Notes under the pieces: generated by a model
The model's database searches: none
What the model was told of the DNA's origin: nothing
Seen by the model: the letters and a program-made list of their open reading frames with translations, nothing else
Program-made: the position numbers and the translations under genes
Assembly (NCBI GenBank): GCA_020849765.1
Contig: JADLAY010000042.1
Location: forward strand, 18,497-82,496
Direction: 5' to 3'
Origin: Anaerolineae bacterium
GTDB lineage: Bacteria > Chloroflexota > Anaerolineae > Aggregatilineales > Phototrophicaceae
DNA length: 64,000 bases
In this document: positions 1 through 7,597 of the stretch, piece after piece
How the letters are laid out: the number at the start of each line of letters is the position of its first letter
Position numbering within the stretch: the stretch's first letter is position 1

Positions 1-593
1 ACGAAGATGTTCTCGCCCGCACCCTCGCTGACGTTGCCGTTGTAATCGAGCGCGATGCCCTCGGTGAAGCCGTTATCATGGGCTTCCATGGTGATGAACT
101 GGCTGTTGACGTACTGGCCGCCGATCTTGGCCATCGAGGCGAAGGTATCCGGCGCGATCCGGCGCCACGAACTGACCTGCACGTCGACGCCCTGCTCGAT
201 CGCTTCCGCGCCCAGGTAGCGGCCCCATTCGAAGGCGAACAGCACGACGTCGGTCGGGTTCTTGCGCCCCTCGACGCCGATCGGGCCTGCGCCGCGGAAG
301 GCCAGCGGGCGTATGTAGCAGGCGCCCAGGCCGTTCTTGTTGACGGTGTCCAGGATCGCCTGGTTGATGTCATCCTCGCTGAACGGGATTTCGATGCGCG
401 CGATCTTCGCCGAGTTGAACAGGCGATGCGTGTGCGCCTGCAGGCGGAAGACCGCCGGTCCTCGTTCGGTCGCGTAGCAGCGGACGCCCTCGAATACGCT
501 GCTGCCGTAATGCAGCGCATGCGTCGTGACGTGTACCTTGCAATCATCCCAGGCGACGAACTCTCCGTTATGCCAGATCCAATCCGACTGCAT
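1..593 (-). CDS. ilvE: Branched-chain amino acid aminotransferase, 5' part (cut by window edge)
   Basis: About 197 N-terminal residues are present; the 3' end lies outside the window. The translation begins MQSDWIWHNGEFVAWDD and contains the fold-type IV features HALHYGSSVFEGVR, RLQAHTHRLFNSAKI and FASMAKIGGQYVNSQ, in which the Lys of MAKIGG is the expected PLP-binding lysine, and ends in NVSEGAGENIFV. The enzyme moves the amino group between glutamate and the 2-oxo acids of Leu, Ile and Val in the cytoplasm. The ATG at 591-593 is preceded by a good ribosome site (AGAGGGGAAGAG). The 520-nt leader upstream carries a Leu/Val/Ile-rich leader peptide and two terminator hairpins, so expression is very probably attenuated by the supply of charged branched-chain tRNAs. 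The family call is firm; only the missing 3' end is unknown. Confidence 0.95.
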   Translation of the reverse strand, partial: MQSDWIWHNGEFVAWDDCKVHVTTHALHYGSSVFEGVRCYATERGPAVFRLQAHTHRLFNSAKIARIEIPFSEDDINQAILDTVNKNGLGACYIRPLAFRGAGPIGVEGRKNPTDVVLFAFEWGRYLGAEAIEQGVDVQVSSWRRIAPDTFASMAKIGGQYVNSQFITMEAHDNGFTEGIALDYNGNVSEGAGENIF

Positions 594-722
594 GATCTCT
601 TCCCCTCTGCGTTAGTCTTTAGCGATTAGCCGCTCGCTCGTGAGCGGGTGGCTGATGAAAACCATCCCAGACATCATCCTGCATCGGCGGTTCCGATGCA
701 AGCCAGCGGCTGTCTCGCCGCA

Positions 723-775
723 AAATAAAACGCGCCTTCCGTTTGGTCTCCCTGGAGGGATGCGGAAAGCGCGTT
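723..775 (-). terminator. Second terminator-like hairpin in the ilvE leader
   Basis: Read on the minus strand, AACGCGCTTTCCG (775-763) pairs with CGGAAGGCGCGTT (741-729), 12 of 13 positions, and is followed by TTTTATTTTG. The loop holds a small nested stem, TCCCT/AGGGA. It lies 130 nt before the ilvE start and inside its leader, so it must be read through or disrupted for ilvE to be expressed. The conserved T-box core (GGUGGNACCGCG type) was looked for and not found at the right place. Confidence 0.6.
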
Positions 776-943
776 CATTGCTGAAACTCTGCTGCCGTGA
801 TCAGCGTGGCAGCGCGACATGGCGGCAGCCATAAACGACGGTGACTGTGTGCTTTGTTGGTCTGCGGGATTTTGTCTGTTCGTGTTCATCGCTGCCTGCT
901 GCCTGTGTTTCTCTACTCGTCGTGACTCGCCAGTTTCTGGAAC

Positions 944-969
944 AAAAAAGCCCCCGCTTGGGGGGCTTT
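944..969 (-). terminator. Attenuator terminator downstream of the ilv leader peptide
   Basis: On the minus strand AAAGCCCCC pairs with GGGGGCTTT around a short loop, and the 3' arm runs into TTTTTTG (949-944). It begins 47 nt after the stop codon of the Leu/Val/Ile-rich leader peptide, the usual place for a leader-peptide attenuator. On the plus strand the hairpin has a poorer T-tract (CTTTCTGTTTC), so some bidirectional activity is possible. Confidence 0.75.
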
Positions 970-1015
970 CTGTTTCATTCTGTCTGCTGCACTCTGTCAG
1001 CCGCCGCCCAAGTCG

Positions 1016-1087
1016 CTACGCTCCACCCGTAATGAGGAGGACTACGATGCTAATAAGGACGACGACAAGATTGCGTGATTGAGTCAT
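1016..1087 (-). CDS. Leader peptide of the ilvE attenuator (23 aa)
   Basis: A 23-codon reading frame with ATG at 1085-1087 and TAG at 1016-1018. Twelve of its residues are Leu, Val or Ile, packed into NLVVVLISIVVLLI. This is the hallmark of ilv-type leader peptides, where ribosome stalling at scarce Leu/Val/Ile tRNAs prevents formation of the downstream terminator. A terminator follows at 944-969 and ilvE lies further downstream on the same strand. A promoter match upstream (TTGACA 1143-1148, TACGCT 1120-1125) would start transcription near 1113, about 26 nt before the ATG. The ribosome site is weak. The peptide itself is not expected to have another function. Confidence 0.8.
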   Translation of the reverse strand: MTQSRNLVVVLISIVVLLITGGA

Positions 1088-1119
1088 GAGCTTTGGAAAA
1101 ATTTCACACACATGTGTAG

Positions 1120-1148
1120 AGCGTAACGAATGTGAAGTTTGTTGTCAA
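1120..1148 (-). promoter_or_regulatory. Probable promoter of the ilvE leader transcript
   Basis: On the minus strand a perfect -35 box TTGACA (1148-1143) is followed after 17 bases by TACGCT (1125-1120), a partial -10 match. The predicted start near 1113 puts the leader peptide ATG about 26 nt downstream. A palindrome ACACATGTGT lies at 1108-1117, overlapping the predicted start. Confidence 0.5.
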
Positions 1149-1196
1149 GGGGTGATCGAGGGCAATTTGGGGATTGGGGGGAGTTCTGGGTTCGGG

Positions 1197-1340
1197 GGAG
1201 GGTGCTCAGTACTCGGTGCTCGGTGCTCAGTTTGGGTTCGCGGTGCCCGGTTCACAGTTACCTTCGCTTCGCGGCTCACTGCGTTCGTCGGTGACTTCGT
1301 TTCACCGTGCGAATGCAGGTGATGAGGAACGTGGGACGAG
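1197..1340. repeat. Family E intergenic repeat (GGTGCTC/AGGTGATGA type)
   Basis: Imperfect iterations of CTCGGTGCTCAGT-like units near 1204-1233, then a less regular stretch ending with GCAGGTGATGAGGAACG at 1313-1329. Related text occurs at 49426-49487 (inverted), 54606-54700, 55591-55619 and 63830-64000, always between genes. Apart from this, 1150-1520 holds no convincing gene. Confidence 0.55.
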
Positions 1341-1521
1341 TTCGATGACGGGTACTCAGATCAGGTTGCGATTCAGAAATTTGGGTGCCGAAAACAGCAC
1401 CTTCAGTGTGCTTGATTTGACCTGGCCGACCGGCTTAAGCCGTCGGCGAACGGTTTGCGAAACCCCGTCCTCCGTGTCTCTGCGGTTCAAGACCTGCCCG
1501 TTCGCCGATGGGCGGCGGTGC

Positions 1522-1527
1522 TATAAT
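1522..1527 (+). promoter_or_regulatory. -10 box TATAAT upstream of the YrdB-like gene
   Basis: Perfect TATAAT 32 bases before the chosen ATG. A weak -35 candidate (TTCGCC, 1501-1506) lies 15 bases upstream. Its position argues against the longer reading frame that starts at 1508. Confidence 0.5.
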
Positions 1528-1558
1528 CTCCGGCGGGTCGTGCACTGGAGTTCGTCCC

Positions 1559-1891
1559 ATGCTCAAACCGCTCAACCTCGCATTGCGCTTTCTGCTCGAA
1601 ATCTGCCTGCTGATCGCACTGGGCTACTGGGGCTTCAGCACCCAGAGCGAAATCGTGCCGAAGATCCTGCTCGGCATCGGCGCGCCGCTGATCGCCGCCA
1701 TCGTCTGGGGCGTGTTGCTCGCGCCCGCCTCGAACCGCCGCCTGGCCGATCCGCTGCGGCTGCTGGCCGAGATCGTGATCTTCGCCGTCGGCGCGCTGGC
1801 GCTGGCCGCCGCCGGTCAGCCGAGGCTCGCCGTCATCTTCGCGGTCGTCGCGCTGGTCAACATGATCCTCTTGCGCGTCTGGCACCAGTGA
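1559..1891 (+). CDS. YrdB/DUF2568 family small membrane protein
   Basis: 110 residues, beginning MLKPLNLALRFLLEI, with about four hydrophobic helices (LLEICLLIALGYWGF, IGAPLIAAIVWGVLL, IVIFAVGALALAAAG, AVIFAVVALVNMILL). The sequence N-L-A-L-R-F-L-L-E near the N-terminus and the short four-helix layout are typical of the YrdB/DUF2568 family, whose biochemical role is not known. The ATG at 1559 was preferred over a frame start at 1508 because the latter lies upstream of a TATAAT box at 1522-1527. The next gene follows after 12 bases, suggesting co-transcription. Confidence 0.8.
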   Translation: MLKPLNLALRFLLEICLLIALGYWGFSTQSEIVPKILLGIGAPLIAAIVWGVLLAPASNRRLADPLRLLAEIVIFAVGALALAAAGQPRLAVIFAVVALVNMILLRVWHQ

Positions 1892-1903
1892 GACCATCCA
1901 TCT

Positions 1904-2200
1904 ATGCAAACTGACAGACGCGCACAGCGTTTCGCACACTATAAGTCCGCCGCCAGGGGTTTAGCCCGACGTGCTCTGATCTGGATGATCTTTTGCCTGA
2001 TCGTGATCGGTCTGGGGCTGGCGCAGGTCTTCGGGGCGGGCGGTCTTAGCCTGACGTTCAGCTACGTGGCCGCAGCCGGGTGGGTCGCCGGGGCCATCAC
2101 GTGCGGCTGGGCGCTCTGGCGCCAGCGTGACGGCACGATCGACCGCCTGCTCGATCGGGAGGACGCTCGCGCCGCGGAGGCGCGCTCACGCTTCTACTAG
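1904..2200 (+). CDS. Small two-helix membrane protein of unknown function
   Basis: 98 residues with a basic N-terminus, two predicted membrane helices (IWMIFCLIVIGLGLAQVF and YVAAAGWVAGAITCGWAL) and a charged C-terminal tail rich in Asp, Arg and Ala. No family was recognised. It follows the YrdB-like gene by 12 bases and probably shares its transcript. Its stop codon overlaps the stop of the convergent Uma2 gene by four bases. Coding is supported by the strong hydrophobic pattern and the absence of a better frame; the function is unknown. Confidence 0.65.
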   Translation: MQTDRRAQRFAHYKSAARGLARRALIWMIFCLIVIGLGLAQVFGAGGLSLTFSYVAAAGWVAGAITCGWALWRQRDGTIDRLLDREDARAAEARSRFY

Positions 2201-2766
2201 AACGTCACCTTGGCGTAAACATCTGTCAGTGCCAGGGTACAGCCGATCGACGTGAGGGTGATCGGTTCCTGCACATCTTGCTCTTCGACCCAATGCCAGC
2301 GTCCGTCATCGCCGCGCGTGTACTGCTCGATGGCCCGCTGATCCTGCGCAATCAGAATGTACTCTTGGAGCGTCGGGATGCTCTGATAGTGCTCGAATTT
2401 CATAGTCCGGTCGTAAGCTTCGGTCGATGGTGAGAGCACTTCGACGATCACCGACGGGTTGAGCAGGACGTCGCCCTTGTCGTCGTAGAGTTCCGGCTGG
2501 CCGCAGACGACCATTACGTCGGGATATGCAACCAATCCGCTCGGCGTTTTGACGCGCAGATCGGTCGAATAGGTTGAGCATGGGCGATCTGCCAGCTGGT
2601 TGCCGAGCGCACGCACGATGTTGCTGACGATCTTGACGTGGCGCTCACTCGCTCCCGCCATCATATAGACGAGACCGTCAAAATACTCGTGCTTCTCGTT
2701 GGCACGACGCTCTTTCGCCAGGTAGTGATCCAGCGGGATAAAGGGATGTCGAGCGGCGACCATCAT
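2197..2766 (-). CDS. Uma2 family (DUF820) putative endonuclease
   Basis: 189 residues. Uma2 proteins have a PD-(D/E)XK restriction-endonuclease-like fold. Visible features are the N-terminal RRANEKHEYFDGLVYMMAG segment, YPDVMVV as the first acidic motif and VIVEVLSPSTEAYDR as the second. This is the EVLSPST-type subgroup, unlike the EIKSPTDS copies elsewhere in the window. The biological target of the family is unsettled, and multiple copies per genome are usual in Cyanobacteria and Chloroflexota. The gene converges on the preceding membrane-protein gene with a four-base overlap of stop codons. Confidence 0.9.
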   Translation of the reverse strand: MMVAARHPFIPLDHYLAKERRANEKHEYFDGLVYMMAGASERHVKIVSNIVRALGNQLADRPCSTYSTDLRVKTPSGLVAYPDVMVVCGQPELYDDKGDVLLNPSVIVEVLSPSTEAYDRTMKFEHYQSIPTLQEYILIAQDQRAIEQYTRGDDGRWHWVEEQDVQEPITLTSIGCTLALTDVYAKVTF

Positions 2767-2831
2767 TCACATTCCCTTGACTTCATCGACATACCCAAAG
2801 TATAGCAGGCTTCCTGCGCTTGCCGGGCGGG

Positions 2832-4781
2832 TTAGCGGCTGCTGCTCAGGTCGGTGTGATCGGAGTCAATGTCGATGTCAATCGACAGCTCGGTCACGTT
2901 GGCGCCGCTCATCTGGCGCATCTCCAGCAGGCGCGTGCACCAGGCTGCCAGCAGGAACATGAAGCGGCGTGCGCCGGGCGTCATCGTCTCCCAGGTGACG
3001 GCGCGCAGAGCGCTGAAGAGCAGGGCCAGCCAGTACTCCGTCCAGTCGTTGGGGCGGGCCAGGCATTCCGCCACGATGCCGCGCAGGGCGATCACGGGCA
3101 GAAAGGCCTTGTCGAGCTGCGCATCGGGCGAGACGGGCGGGGCAGGCGGCAGCCCGGATGCGCGGGCGAGGGCGCGGCGCGCATCTGCCCAGCTTTCGCC
3201 GAGGTTGGGCATGACCATCTCGGCGTGCAGGCTGATTTCGAGATTGGCCCAGTCGAACAGCGTGTGACCGTCGCGCGTGTGGGCGAAGTCGATCAGGAAT
3301 GGGCTGCCGTTGGGGCCAAGCAGGATGTTGCCCAGGTGGAGATCGCCGTGGATGCGGCTGATGGTGCCGAGCACGTGGCGGTCGAGCAGCGCATCGTAGG
3401 CGAGCAGCGGATTGGGCAGCCGCTCATCCGGCGGCGCGACCGGGATCGTGCGCGCCGTCGGGTCGAAATCCGGCGCCAGCGCGCGCACGGCGTTAAGCAT
3501 CGCTTCGTGACGCGTGCCGTAGACGCGCCCGGCGAATTGGTCGACCGTCTCGCCGCGATAGATCGCCGTGTGCTCCAGGTCGAAGCCGCGCACCTCGATC
3601 CGGTGGGCACGGCGCGCGGCCTCGCCGCCGCCAGCCGCCGCGAACTGCACGCGTTCGAGTTCGCGCTCGACCTTATACAGCGCGAAGCCGGTCACGACGA
3701 CGACCTCGCCGTACTCGATGCCCTGGAAGGCGTTGCGCCGCACCGGGTCGCGCAGTTGATGCGCATTGTCTGGGATGGGTGTCTCCGGCGGCAGCGGTTC
3801 CAGGATCAGCGTTGGTGGCAGCAGCCAGTCATATTCCTCCCAGGCCTGGAAGCGATACGGCCTGCGCTGCATCCACCACGTGCGCCCGAAGGCCGGGAAC
3901 AACGCGTCGCGCAGCCAGCCGCCGAGGCGTTCCGGCCCCTGGCTGGCCGCCGAAATCGGCGCGCGATCCTGCCCGGCGACGAAGGTGTATTTGAGTCCGG
4001 CCAGTTCGGTCGTCTCCGGGGCGGTCGGGCGATCTTCCAGGCGGGCGGTCAGCGGCGGCAGCGTCGTGCGCACGTGCTGCTCGTAACGGCGCGCCTCGTC
4101 CATGATCGACTCGGCGCGGTCGATCTTGACCACAACCGGCGAATCTTCGATGCCATCGGCCTGCGCCGGTGTGACCGCCAGCAGCAGCGCGCCGCTGTGA
4201 CCGCCCGTCAGCCGCCGTTCGACGCGCAGCTGGCTGTAGCCATGGAACATGCGCCGCAGCACGAACAGGTGCTCCTCGGTCAGCGCGCCCATCGCCGGGT
4301 CGTAATCGACGGCGAAGTCGACGCGCACGTACGGCTGTGTGATCACACGCGTGGCCGAGTACGAGACGACATCCTCGCTGAAACGACTGAGGTCGATGCC
4401 CAGGTTACGCCAGACGCGCACCGGGATGCTGTCGTTTTCTTCCAGCACAGCGCGCAGCAGTTCGCGCTCAGTGATCTCCGGGCGCCCGACTTCGAGCGCC
4501 AGGTCGTGGGCGATGCTCATGATCATCTGGCAGCGCGGGCTGTTCGGCATCCCGGCCCACAGGCGCTGGCTGCTGCCTTTGCCGCTGTGGCGACGGATGG
4601 CGTCGATCACGTAGTCGGTCTTGTAGCCATATTGTTCGAGCAGGGTGGAGGCGATGCCGCCGCGCAGCTCCAGCGCGCCGGTCACCAGATGCTCGACGCC
4701 GATGAAATGATGATTCATGCGCGCGGCTTCTTGCCGGGCGTTGATCAGGATGTCACGGAGGGGGGTATCAGCCACGGGCAC
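2832..4781 (-). CDS. ClpN double-repeat / aminoglycoside-phosphotransferase-like kinase fusion
   Basis: 649 residues. Residues about 7-67 (LRDILINARQEAARMNHHFI, ...GVEHLVTGAL) and 81-140 (RCQMIMSIAHDLALEVG, ITERELLRAVLEE) form two ClpN repeats, the module with which ClpA/ClpC bind adaptors and substrates, but there is no AAA+ ATPase. After a spacer comes a kinase-like region: VVVKID near residue 218 (candidate ATP-binding Lys), DEARRYEQH (candidate helix-C Glu), the catalytic loop HGDLHLGNILLG near 477-488 and LIDFAHT near 497. These match the APH/choline-kinase fold with the Brenner motif intact, so activity is plausible. Start is GTG at 4779-4781. A minus-strand TATAAT lies at 4814-4819. 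The gene stands alone. The substrate (small molecule or protein) is unknown. Confidence 0.8.
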   Translation of the reverse strand: MPVADTPLRDILINARQEAARMNHHFIGVEHLVTGALELRGGIASTLLEQYGYKTDYVIDAIRRHSGKGSSQRLWAGMPNSPRCQMIMSIAHDLALEVGRPEITERELLRAVLEENDSIPVRVWRNLGIDLSRFSEDVVSYSATRVITQPYVRVDFAVDYDPAMGALTEEHLFVLRRMFHGYSQLRVERRLTGGHSGALLLAVTPAQADGIEDSPVVVKIDRAESIMDEARRYEQHVRTTLPPLTARLEDRPTAPETTELAGLKYTFVAGQDRAPISAASQGPERLGGWLRDALFPAFGRTWWMQRRPYRFQAWEEYDWLLPPTLILEPLPPETPIPDNAHQLRDPVRRNAFQGIEYGEVVVVTGFALYKVERELERVQFAAAGGGEAARRAHRIEVRGFDLEHTAIYRGETVDQFAGRVYGTRHEAMLNAVRALAPDFDPTARTIPVAPPDERLPNPLLAYDALLDRHVLGTISRIHGDLHLGNILLGPNGSPFLIDFAHTRDGHTLFDWANLEISLHAEMVMPNLGESWADARRALARASGLPPAPPVSPDAQLDKAFLPVIALRGIVAECLARPNDWTEYWLALLFSALRAVTWETMTPGARRFMFLLAAWCTRLLEMRQMSGANVTELSIDIDIDSDHTDLSSSR

Positions 4782-4813
4782 GGGTGCTTTCGGGTCCGCC
4801 TGTCAGTGACTCT

Positions 4814-4819
4814 ATTATA
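4814..4819 (-). promoter_or_regulatory. -10 box of the ClpN-kinase gene
   Basis: Perfect TATAAT on the minus strand, preceded by TG, 32 bases before the GTG start. No convincing -35 box is visible upstream (a TTCATT repeat lies there), so this may be an extended -10 promoter. Confidence 0.45.
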
Positions 4820-4921
4820 CAGGATGTCGAATGAATGAATGCGCCCCGCTGCCACCGTTAGCCCGGCGCCGTCAGTCTCCGCGATCGGTTTGTGAGAAAC
4901 ACCGATCCGCCCTCGTAATTC

Positions 4922-4951
4922 TTGACAGACTCAACGTAATAAACGTAGAAT
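4922..4951 (+). promoter_or_regulatory. Promoter of the two-component system
   Basis: TTGACA at 4922-4927 and TAGAAT at 4946-4951, separated by 18 bases. Predicted start near 4958 gives a leader of about 84 nt before the histidine kinase ATG at 5042. Confidence 0.65.
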
Positions 4952-5041
4952 CAAAGCAACTGGATTTGTCGATTGTCGCACACCGGGCCTCCCTCAAAAG
5001 ATTGTTTCGAAGATTGAGGCTCGCAAGAGTGCGTTTACGAG

Positions 5042-6643
5042 ATGATCGACCGGACGACGACCACCAATCACCTCTCGGCGCTGCTCGAACAGCACATCGA
5101 AGAGATCGCTGAAGCCTGGGCCGAGATGACGTATCACAATGCCAGCTTTCACCCCGGCGAATTGTGGTCTGATGTCGTTCGCATTTCTACCAGGCAGTGC
5201 CTGACCGCCATCACCGACAGCCTGCGCACCGGCAGCCACGCCGCCCTGAAAGAATTCCTCGCCAACCTGAGCGGCGCCTGTTTGCGCAGCGGCCTGGAAA
5301 CCGGCAACGTGACCGAGTTTCTGCTGCTGAGCAAGGATGCCGTGCTGGCGGTCATCAGCCGTTACGACTTCGACCCGGAGGTCGTCTGGGCGGTCAACCT
5401 CAAACTGGATGCCTGCCTGCGCTACGTCGTCGGGCGCTTCAACACGCTTTACGCCGCGGATATGAATCGCTGCCTGCGCGAACAGCACGAACACATCGTC
5501 TCGATGCTCAAGTTCGGCGAGCAGGGCGGCGATGCGCTCGACATCGATGAGGTGCTGCACCACGTCGCGCTCGGTATCATGGCGGCGGCGCAGGTCGAAC
5601 ACTGCGACTTCTACCTGGTCGACGAACATCGCGGGCAGCTCGTGCCCAAACGAGGCATCAGCAGTGGGCCGATCCCGGATCTGGCGCTGGAGCGCTTCCT
5701 GAACCGGCGGCTCAACCTGGCTGAAGATCCGTTCTTCCTCGAACTGCTCGAACGCAAAGAGCCGATGTTCTGCCCGAACCTGCTGGAAGACCCGCGCGTG
5801 AACAAAGAAGTGGTTTCAGCCTCAGATGCCAAGTCGATCATGGCGATCCCGCTGGTCGCCAATCACAGGGTGCTGGCGGTGGCGCTGGCCGGGGCCTTCA
5901 ACGCCTATCGCGCTTTCACCGACGAGCAGGTCGAGCTGGCCTGGAACGTCGCCAGGGCGGCCACGCTCGTGATCGAGAACGCGCGGCTGCACCAGCAGAC
6001 TCGGCTGATGGCGGCCCTGGAAGAGCGCGAATGGCTGGCGCGCGAGATCCACGACAACCTGGCTCAGAGCCTGAGTATCCTCAAGCTGCATGCCTCCAAG
6101 GTCAACGAACTGCTAACGAGTGGGGACGTGGAACAGGCGCAGCACTTTCTGACCGAGATGGTGAGCATGGCGAGCGAGGCCCATACTGACGCCCGCGAGG
6201 CGATCATCGGCCTGCGCAGCAACACGTCGTCCGCCGCGGACGTCAAGCCGACGCTTGAGGCTTATCTGAACCGCTTCTCCTGTGCCTATGGCGTACAAAC
6301 GCGCCTCGTCGTGCAGGATGAGATCTCGATTGCGCTGCCGAGCCGCGCCTTCGTCCAGTTGACGCGCATCGTCCAGGAAGCGCTCGCCAACGTGCGCAAA
6401 CATGCGAACGCGCATGAGGTTTGCATCACGCTGGGCCACGACGATGCGCATCTGACGCTCACGATCGAGGACGATGGACAGGGCTTCGATCTGGCGCAGG
6501 TCATCAGCCAGGATAACGGCGGTGTTGGCCTGCAAATCATGCGTGAGCGCGCGGAGAGCCTGGGCGGACAACTCGACATCGATACACAGCCGGGCAGGGG
6601 AACGCGCATCATGGTGCGGATTTCGCTGCCTGATGCAGAATGA
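5042..6643 (+). CDS. GAF-domain sensor histidine kinase, NarL-partner type
   Basis: 533 residues, no membrane segment. Residues about 8-160 are a helical region resembling the RsbRD N-terminal module; 180-310 look like a GAF sensor domain; about 325-395 form a HisKA_3 dimerisation domain with the phospho-acceptor His in REIHDNLAQSLS (near residue 337); 430-530 are the ATPase with N-box EALANVRKHANA and G-box EDDGQGFDL and GVGLQIMRERAE. It should autophosphorylate on the His and pass the phosphate to the response regulator encoded next, which starts 8 bases after this stop. A cytoplasmic GAF sensor suggests an internal cue (redox, small ligand) rather than an external one. Neighbouring anaerobic-type redox genes make them plausible targets, by inference only. 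Confidence 0.93.
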   Translation: MIDRTTTTNHLSALLEQHIEEIAEAWAEMTYHNASFHPGELWSDVVRISTRQCLTAITDSLRTGSHAALKEFLANLSGACLRSGLETGNVTEFLLLSKDAVLAVISRYDFDPEVVWAVNLKLDACLRYVVGRFNTLYAADMNRCLREQHEHIVSMLKFGEQGGDALDIDEVLHHVALGIMAAAQVEHCDFYLVDEHRGQLVPKRGISSGPIPDLALERFLNRRLNLAEDPFFLELLERKEPMFCPNLLEDPRVNKEVVSASDAKSIMAIPLVANHRVLAVALAGAFNAYRAFTDEQVELAWNVARAATLVIENARLHQQTRLMAALEEREWLAREIHDNLAQSLSILKLHASKVNELLTSGDVEQAQHFLTEMVSMASEAHTDAREAIIGLRSNTSSAADVKPTLEAYLNRFSCAYGVQTRLVVQDEISIALPSRAFVQLTRIVQEALANVRKHANAHEVCITLGHDDAHLTLTIEDDGQGFDLAQVISQDNGGVGLQIMRERAESLGGQLDIDTQPGRGTRIMVRISLPDAE

Positions 6644-6651
6644 GGAAAGCA

Positions 6652-7317
6652 ATGGATGCCTTACGGGTTTTGCTCGTTGACGATCACACACTGTTTCGCC
6701 ATGGGATGAAGTCGCTGCTGGATGCGTGCCCGAACGTCGAGGTGGTCGGCAGCGCGGCCGATGGCTACGAAGCGCTCAGCCTGACGCGCCAAACGCAGCC
6801 CGACGTGATCCTGATGGACATCGAGATGCCGCGCTGCAACGGCCTGGAAGCGACACGCCTGATCAAGGGCGAGTTCCCGCAGGTGGTCGTCGTCATCCTG
6901 ACGGTGGTCGAAGATGACGAGACTGTCTTCGAGGCGATCAAATGCGGCGCGCAGGGCTATCTGCTCAAGACGCTGGAAGCCTACCAACTGTACGACCTGC
7001 TCGAAGGCCTGCGCCGGGGCGACGCGCCGCTCTCCGGCGCGATCGCCGCCAAGATCCTGCGCGAGTTCACGCACCCGAAGCCACAAGGAGACGATCAGCC
7101 GGTGGTGGAAGCGCTGACCGAACGCGAGCGCGACGTGCTCGAACTGATCGTCGAGGGCAAGACCAACAAAGAGATCGGCGACGCGCTCTACGTGACCGAG
7201 AACACGGTCAAGAATTACCTGAGCAACATCCTGGCCAAGCTGCATCTGCAGAACCGCATCCAGGCCGCCGTCTACGCGGTGACGCAGGGCCTGGTCGACG
7301 CCCCCCAGCGCGGGTGA
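6652..7317 (+). CDS. NarL/FixJ family response regulator
   Basis: 221 residues. The receiver domain has the acidic pair DD at 10-11, the phospho-acceptor Asp in VILMDIEMP (residue 56) and the conserved Lys in GYLLKTL. The C-terminus is a LuxR-type HTH: LTERERDVLELIVEGKTNKE then NTVKNYLSNILAKLHLQNRI. The start at 6652 was chosen because GAGGAAAG ends four bases before it; a frame start at 6640 would overlap the kinase stop as ATGA but lacks a ribosome site. It is co-transcribed with the GAF histidine kinase and is its cognate regulator. Targets cannot be read from the sequence. Confidence 0.95.
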   Translation: MDALRVLLVDDHTLFRHGMKSLLDACPNVEVVGSAADGYEALSLTRQTQPDVILMDIEMPRCNGLEATRLIKGEFPQVVVVILTVVEDDETVFEAIKCGAQGYLLKTLEAYQLYDLLEGLRRGDAPLSGAIAAKILREFTHPKPQGDDQPVVEALTERERDVLELIVEGKTNKEIGDALYVTENTVKNYLSNILAKLHLQNRIQAAVYAVTQGLVDAPQRG

Positions 7318-7350
7318 TTCGACGCAAACCTCTCATCGGGGAGGCGCCGT

Positions 7351-7374
7351 GTAGGGACGCCATTATTGGCGTCC
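7351..7374. repeat. Family B palindromic repeat (variant)
   Basis: GTAGGGACGCCA followed by TTA and TTGGCGTCC, an imperfect inverted repeat downstream of the response regulator. Variants of the same design lie at 43191-43217 and 43231-43257; the GTAGGGGCGCATC form is at 12108, 14955 and 33212. Confidence 0.7.
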
Positions 7375-7560
7375 GCCTCTCCATTTGTCCCAAACCGACC
7401 AGACAGCAACAGATTGACGATCTGACCCTGCAATTCGTATCCCCCAACCGGGGGGTGCAGCGCCCTTCATATCCCCCGAACGGACATGTCCCGATGCCGG
7501 AAATACACCCCTCCTGGCGTCCGGAAACACCCAACCTGACCTGACCCCGCGCCGCCAAAA

Positions 7561-7575
7561 GTTCTAGGCTAGAAC
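7561..7575. promoter_or_regulatory. 15-bp palindrome, candidate operator of the flavoprotein operon
   Basis: Perfect inverted repeat GTTCTAG, G, CTAGAAC, ending 22 bases before the ATG of the receiver-like gene. It is the only strong dyad in the spacer apart from the family B repeat and a CCCCC/GGGGG stem at 7440-7456. It could bind the NarL-type regulator or another dimeric factor; no -10 or -35 pair is obvious beside it. Confidence 0.4.
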
Positions 7576-7597
7576 CAGATCCTCGTCACGAAGTGCC

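Noticed and set aside
78..629. Plus-strand frame of 183 codons at the left end
   Set aside because: The minus strand codes for ilvE with unmistakable motifs in this stretch.
700..860. T-box riboswitch before ilvE
   Set aside because: AGCGTGGCAGCGCG at 803-816 resembles the T-box core but lies on the wrong strand for ilvE, and no core is present on the right strand; the leader peptide at 1016-1087 explains the control better.
2820..4838. 672-codon plus-strand open frame opposite the ClpN-kinase gene
   Set aside because: It is the antisense of a clear two-domain protein; composition is Arg/Gln/His/Ala-rich with no family signal, as expected of a GC-rich shadow frame.
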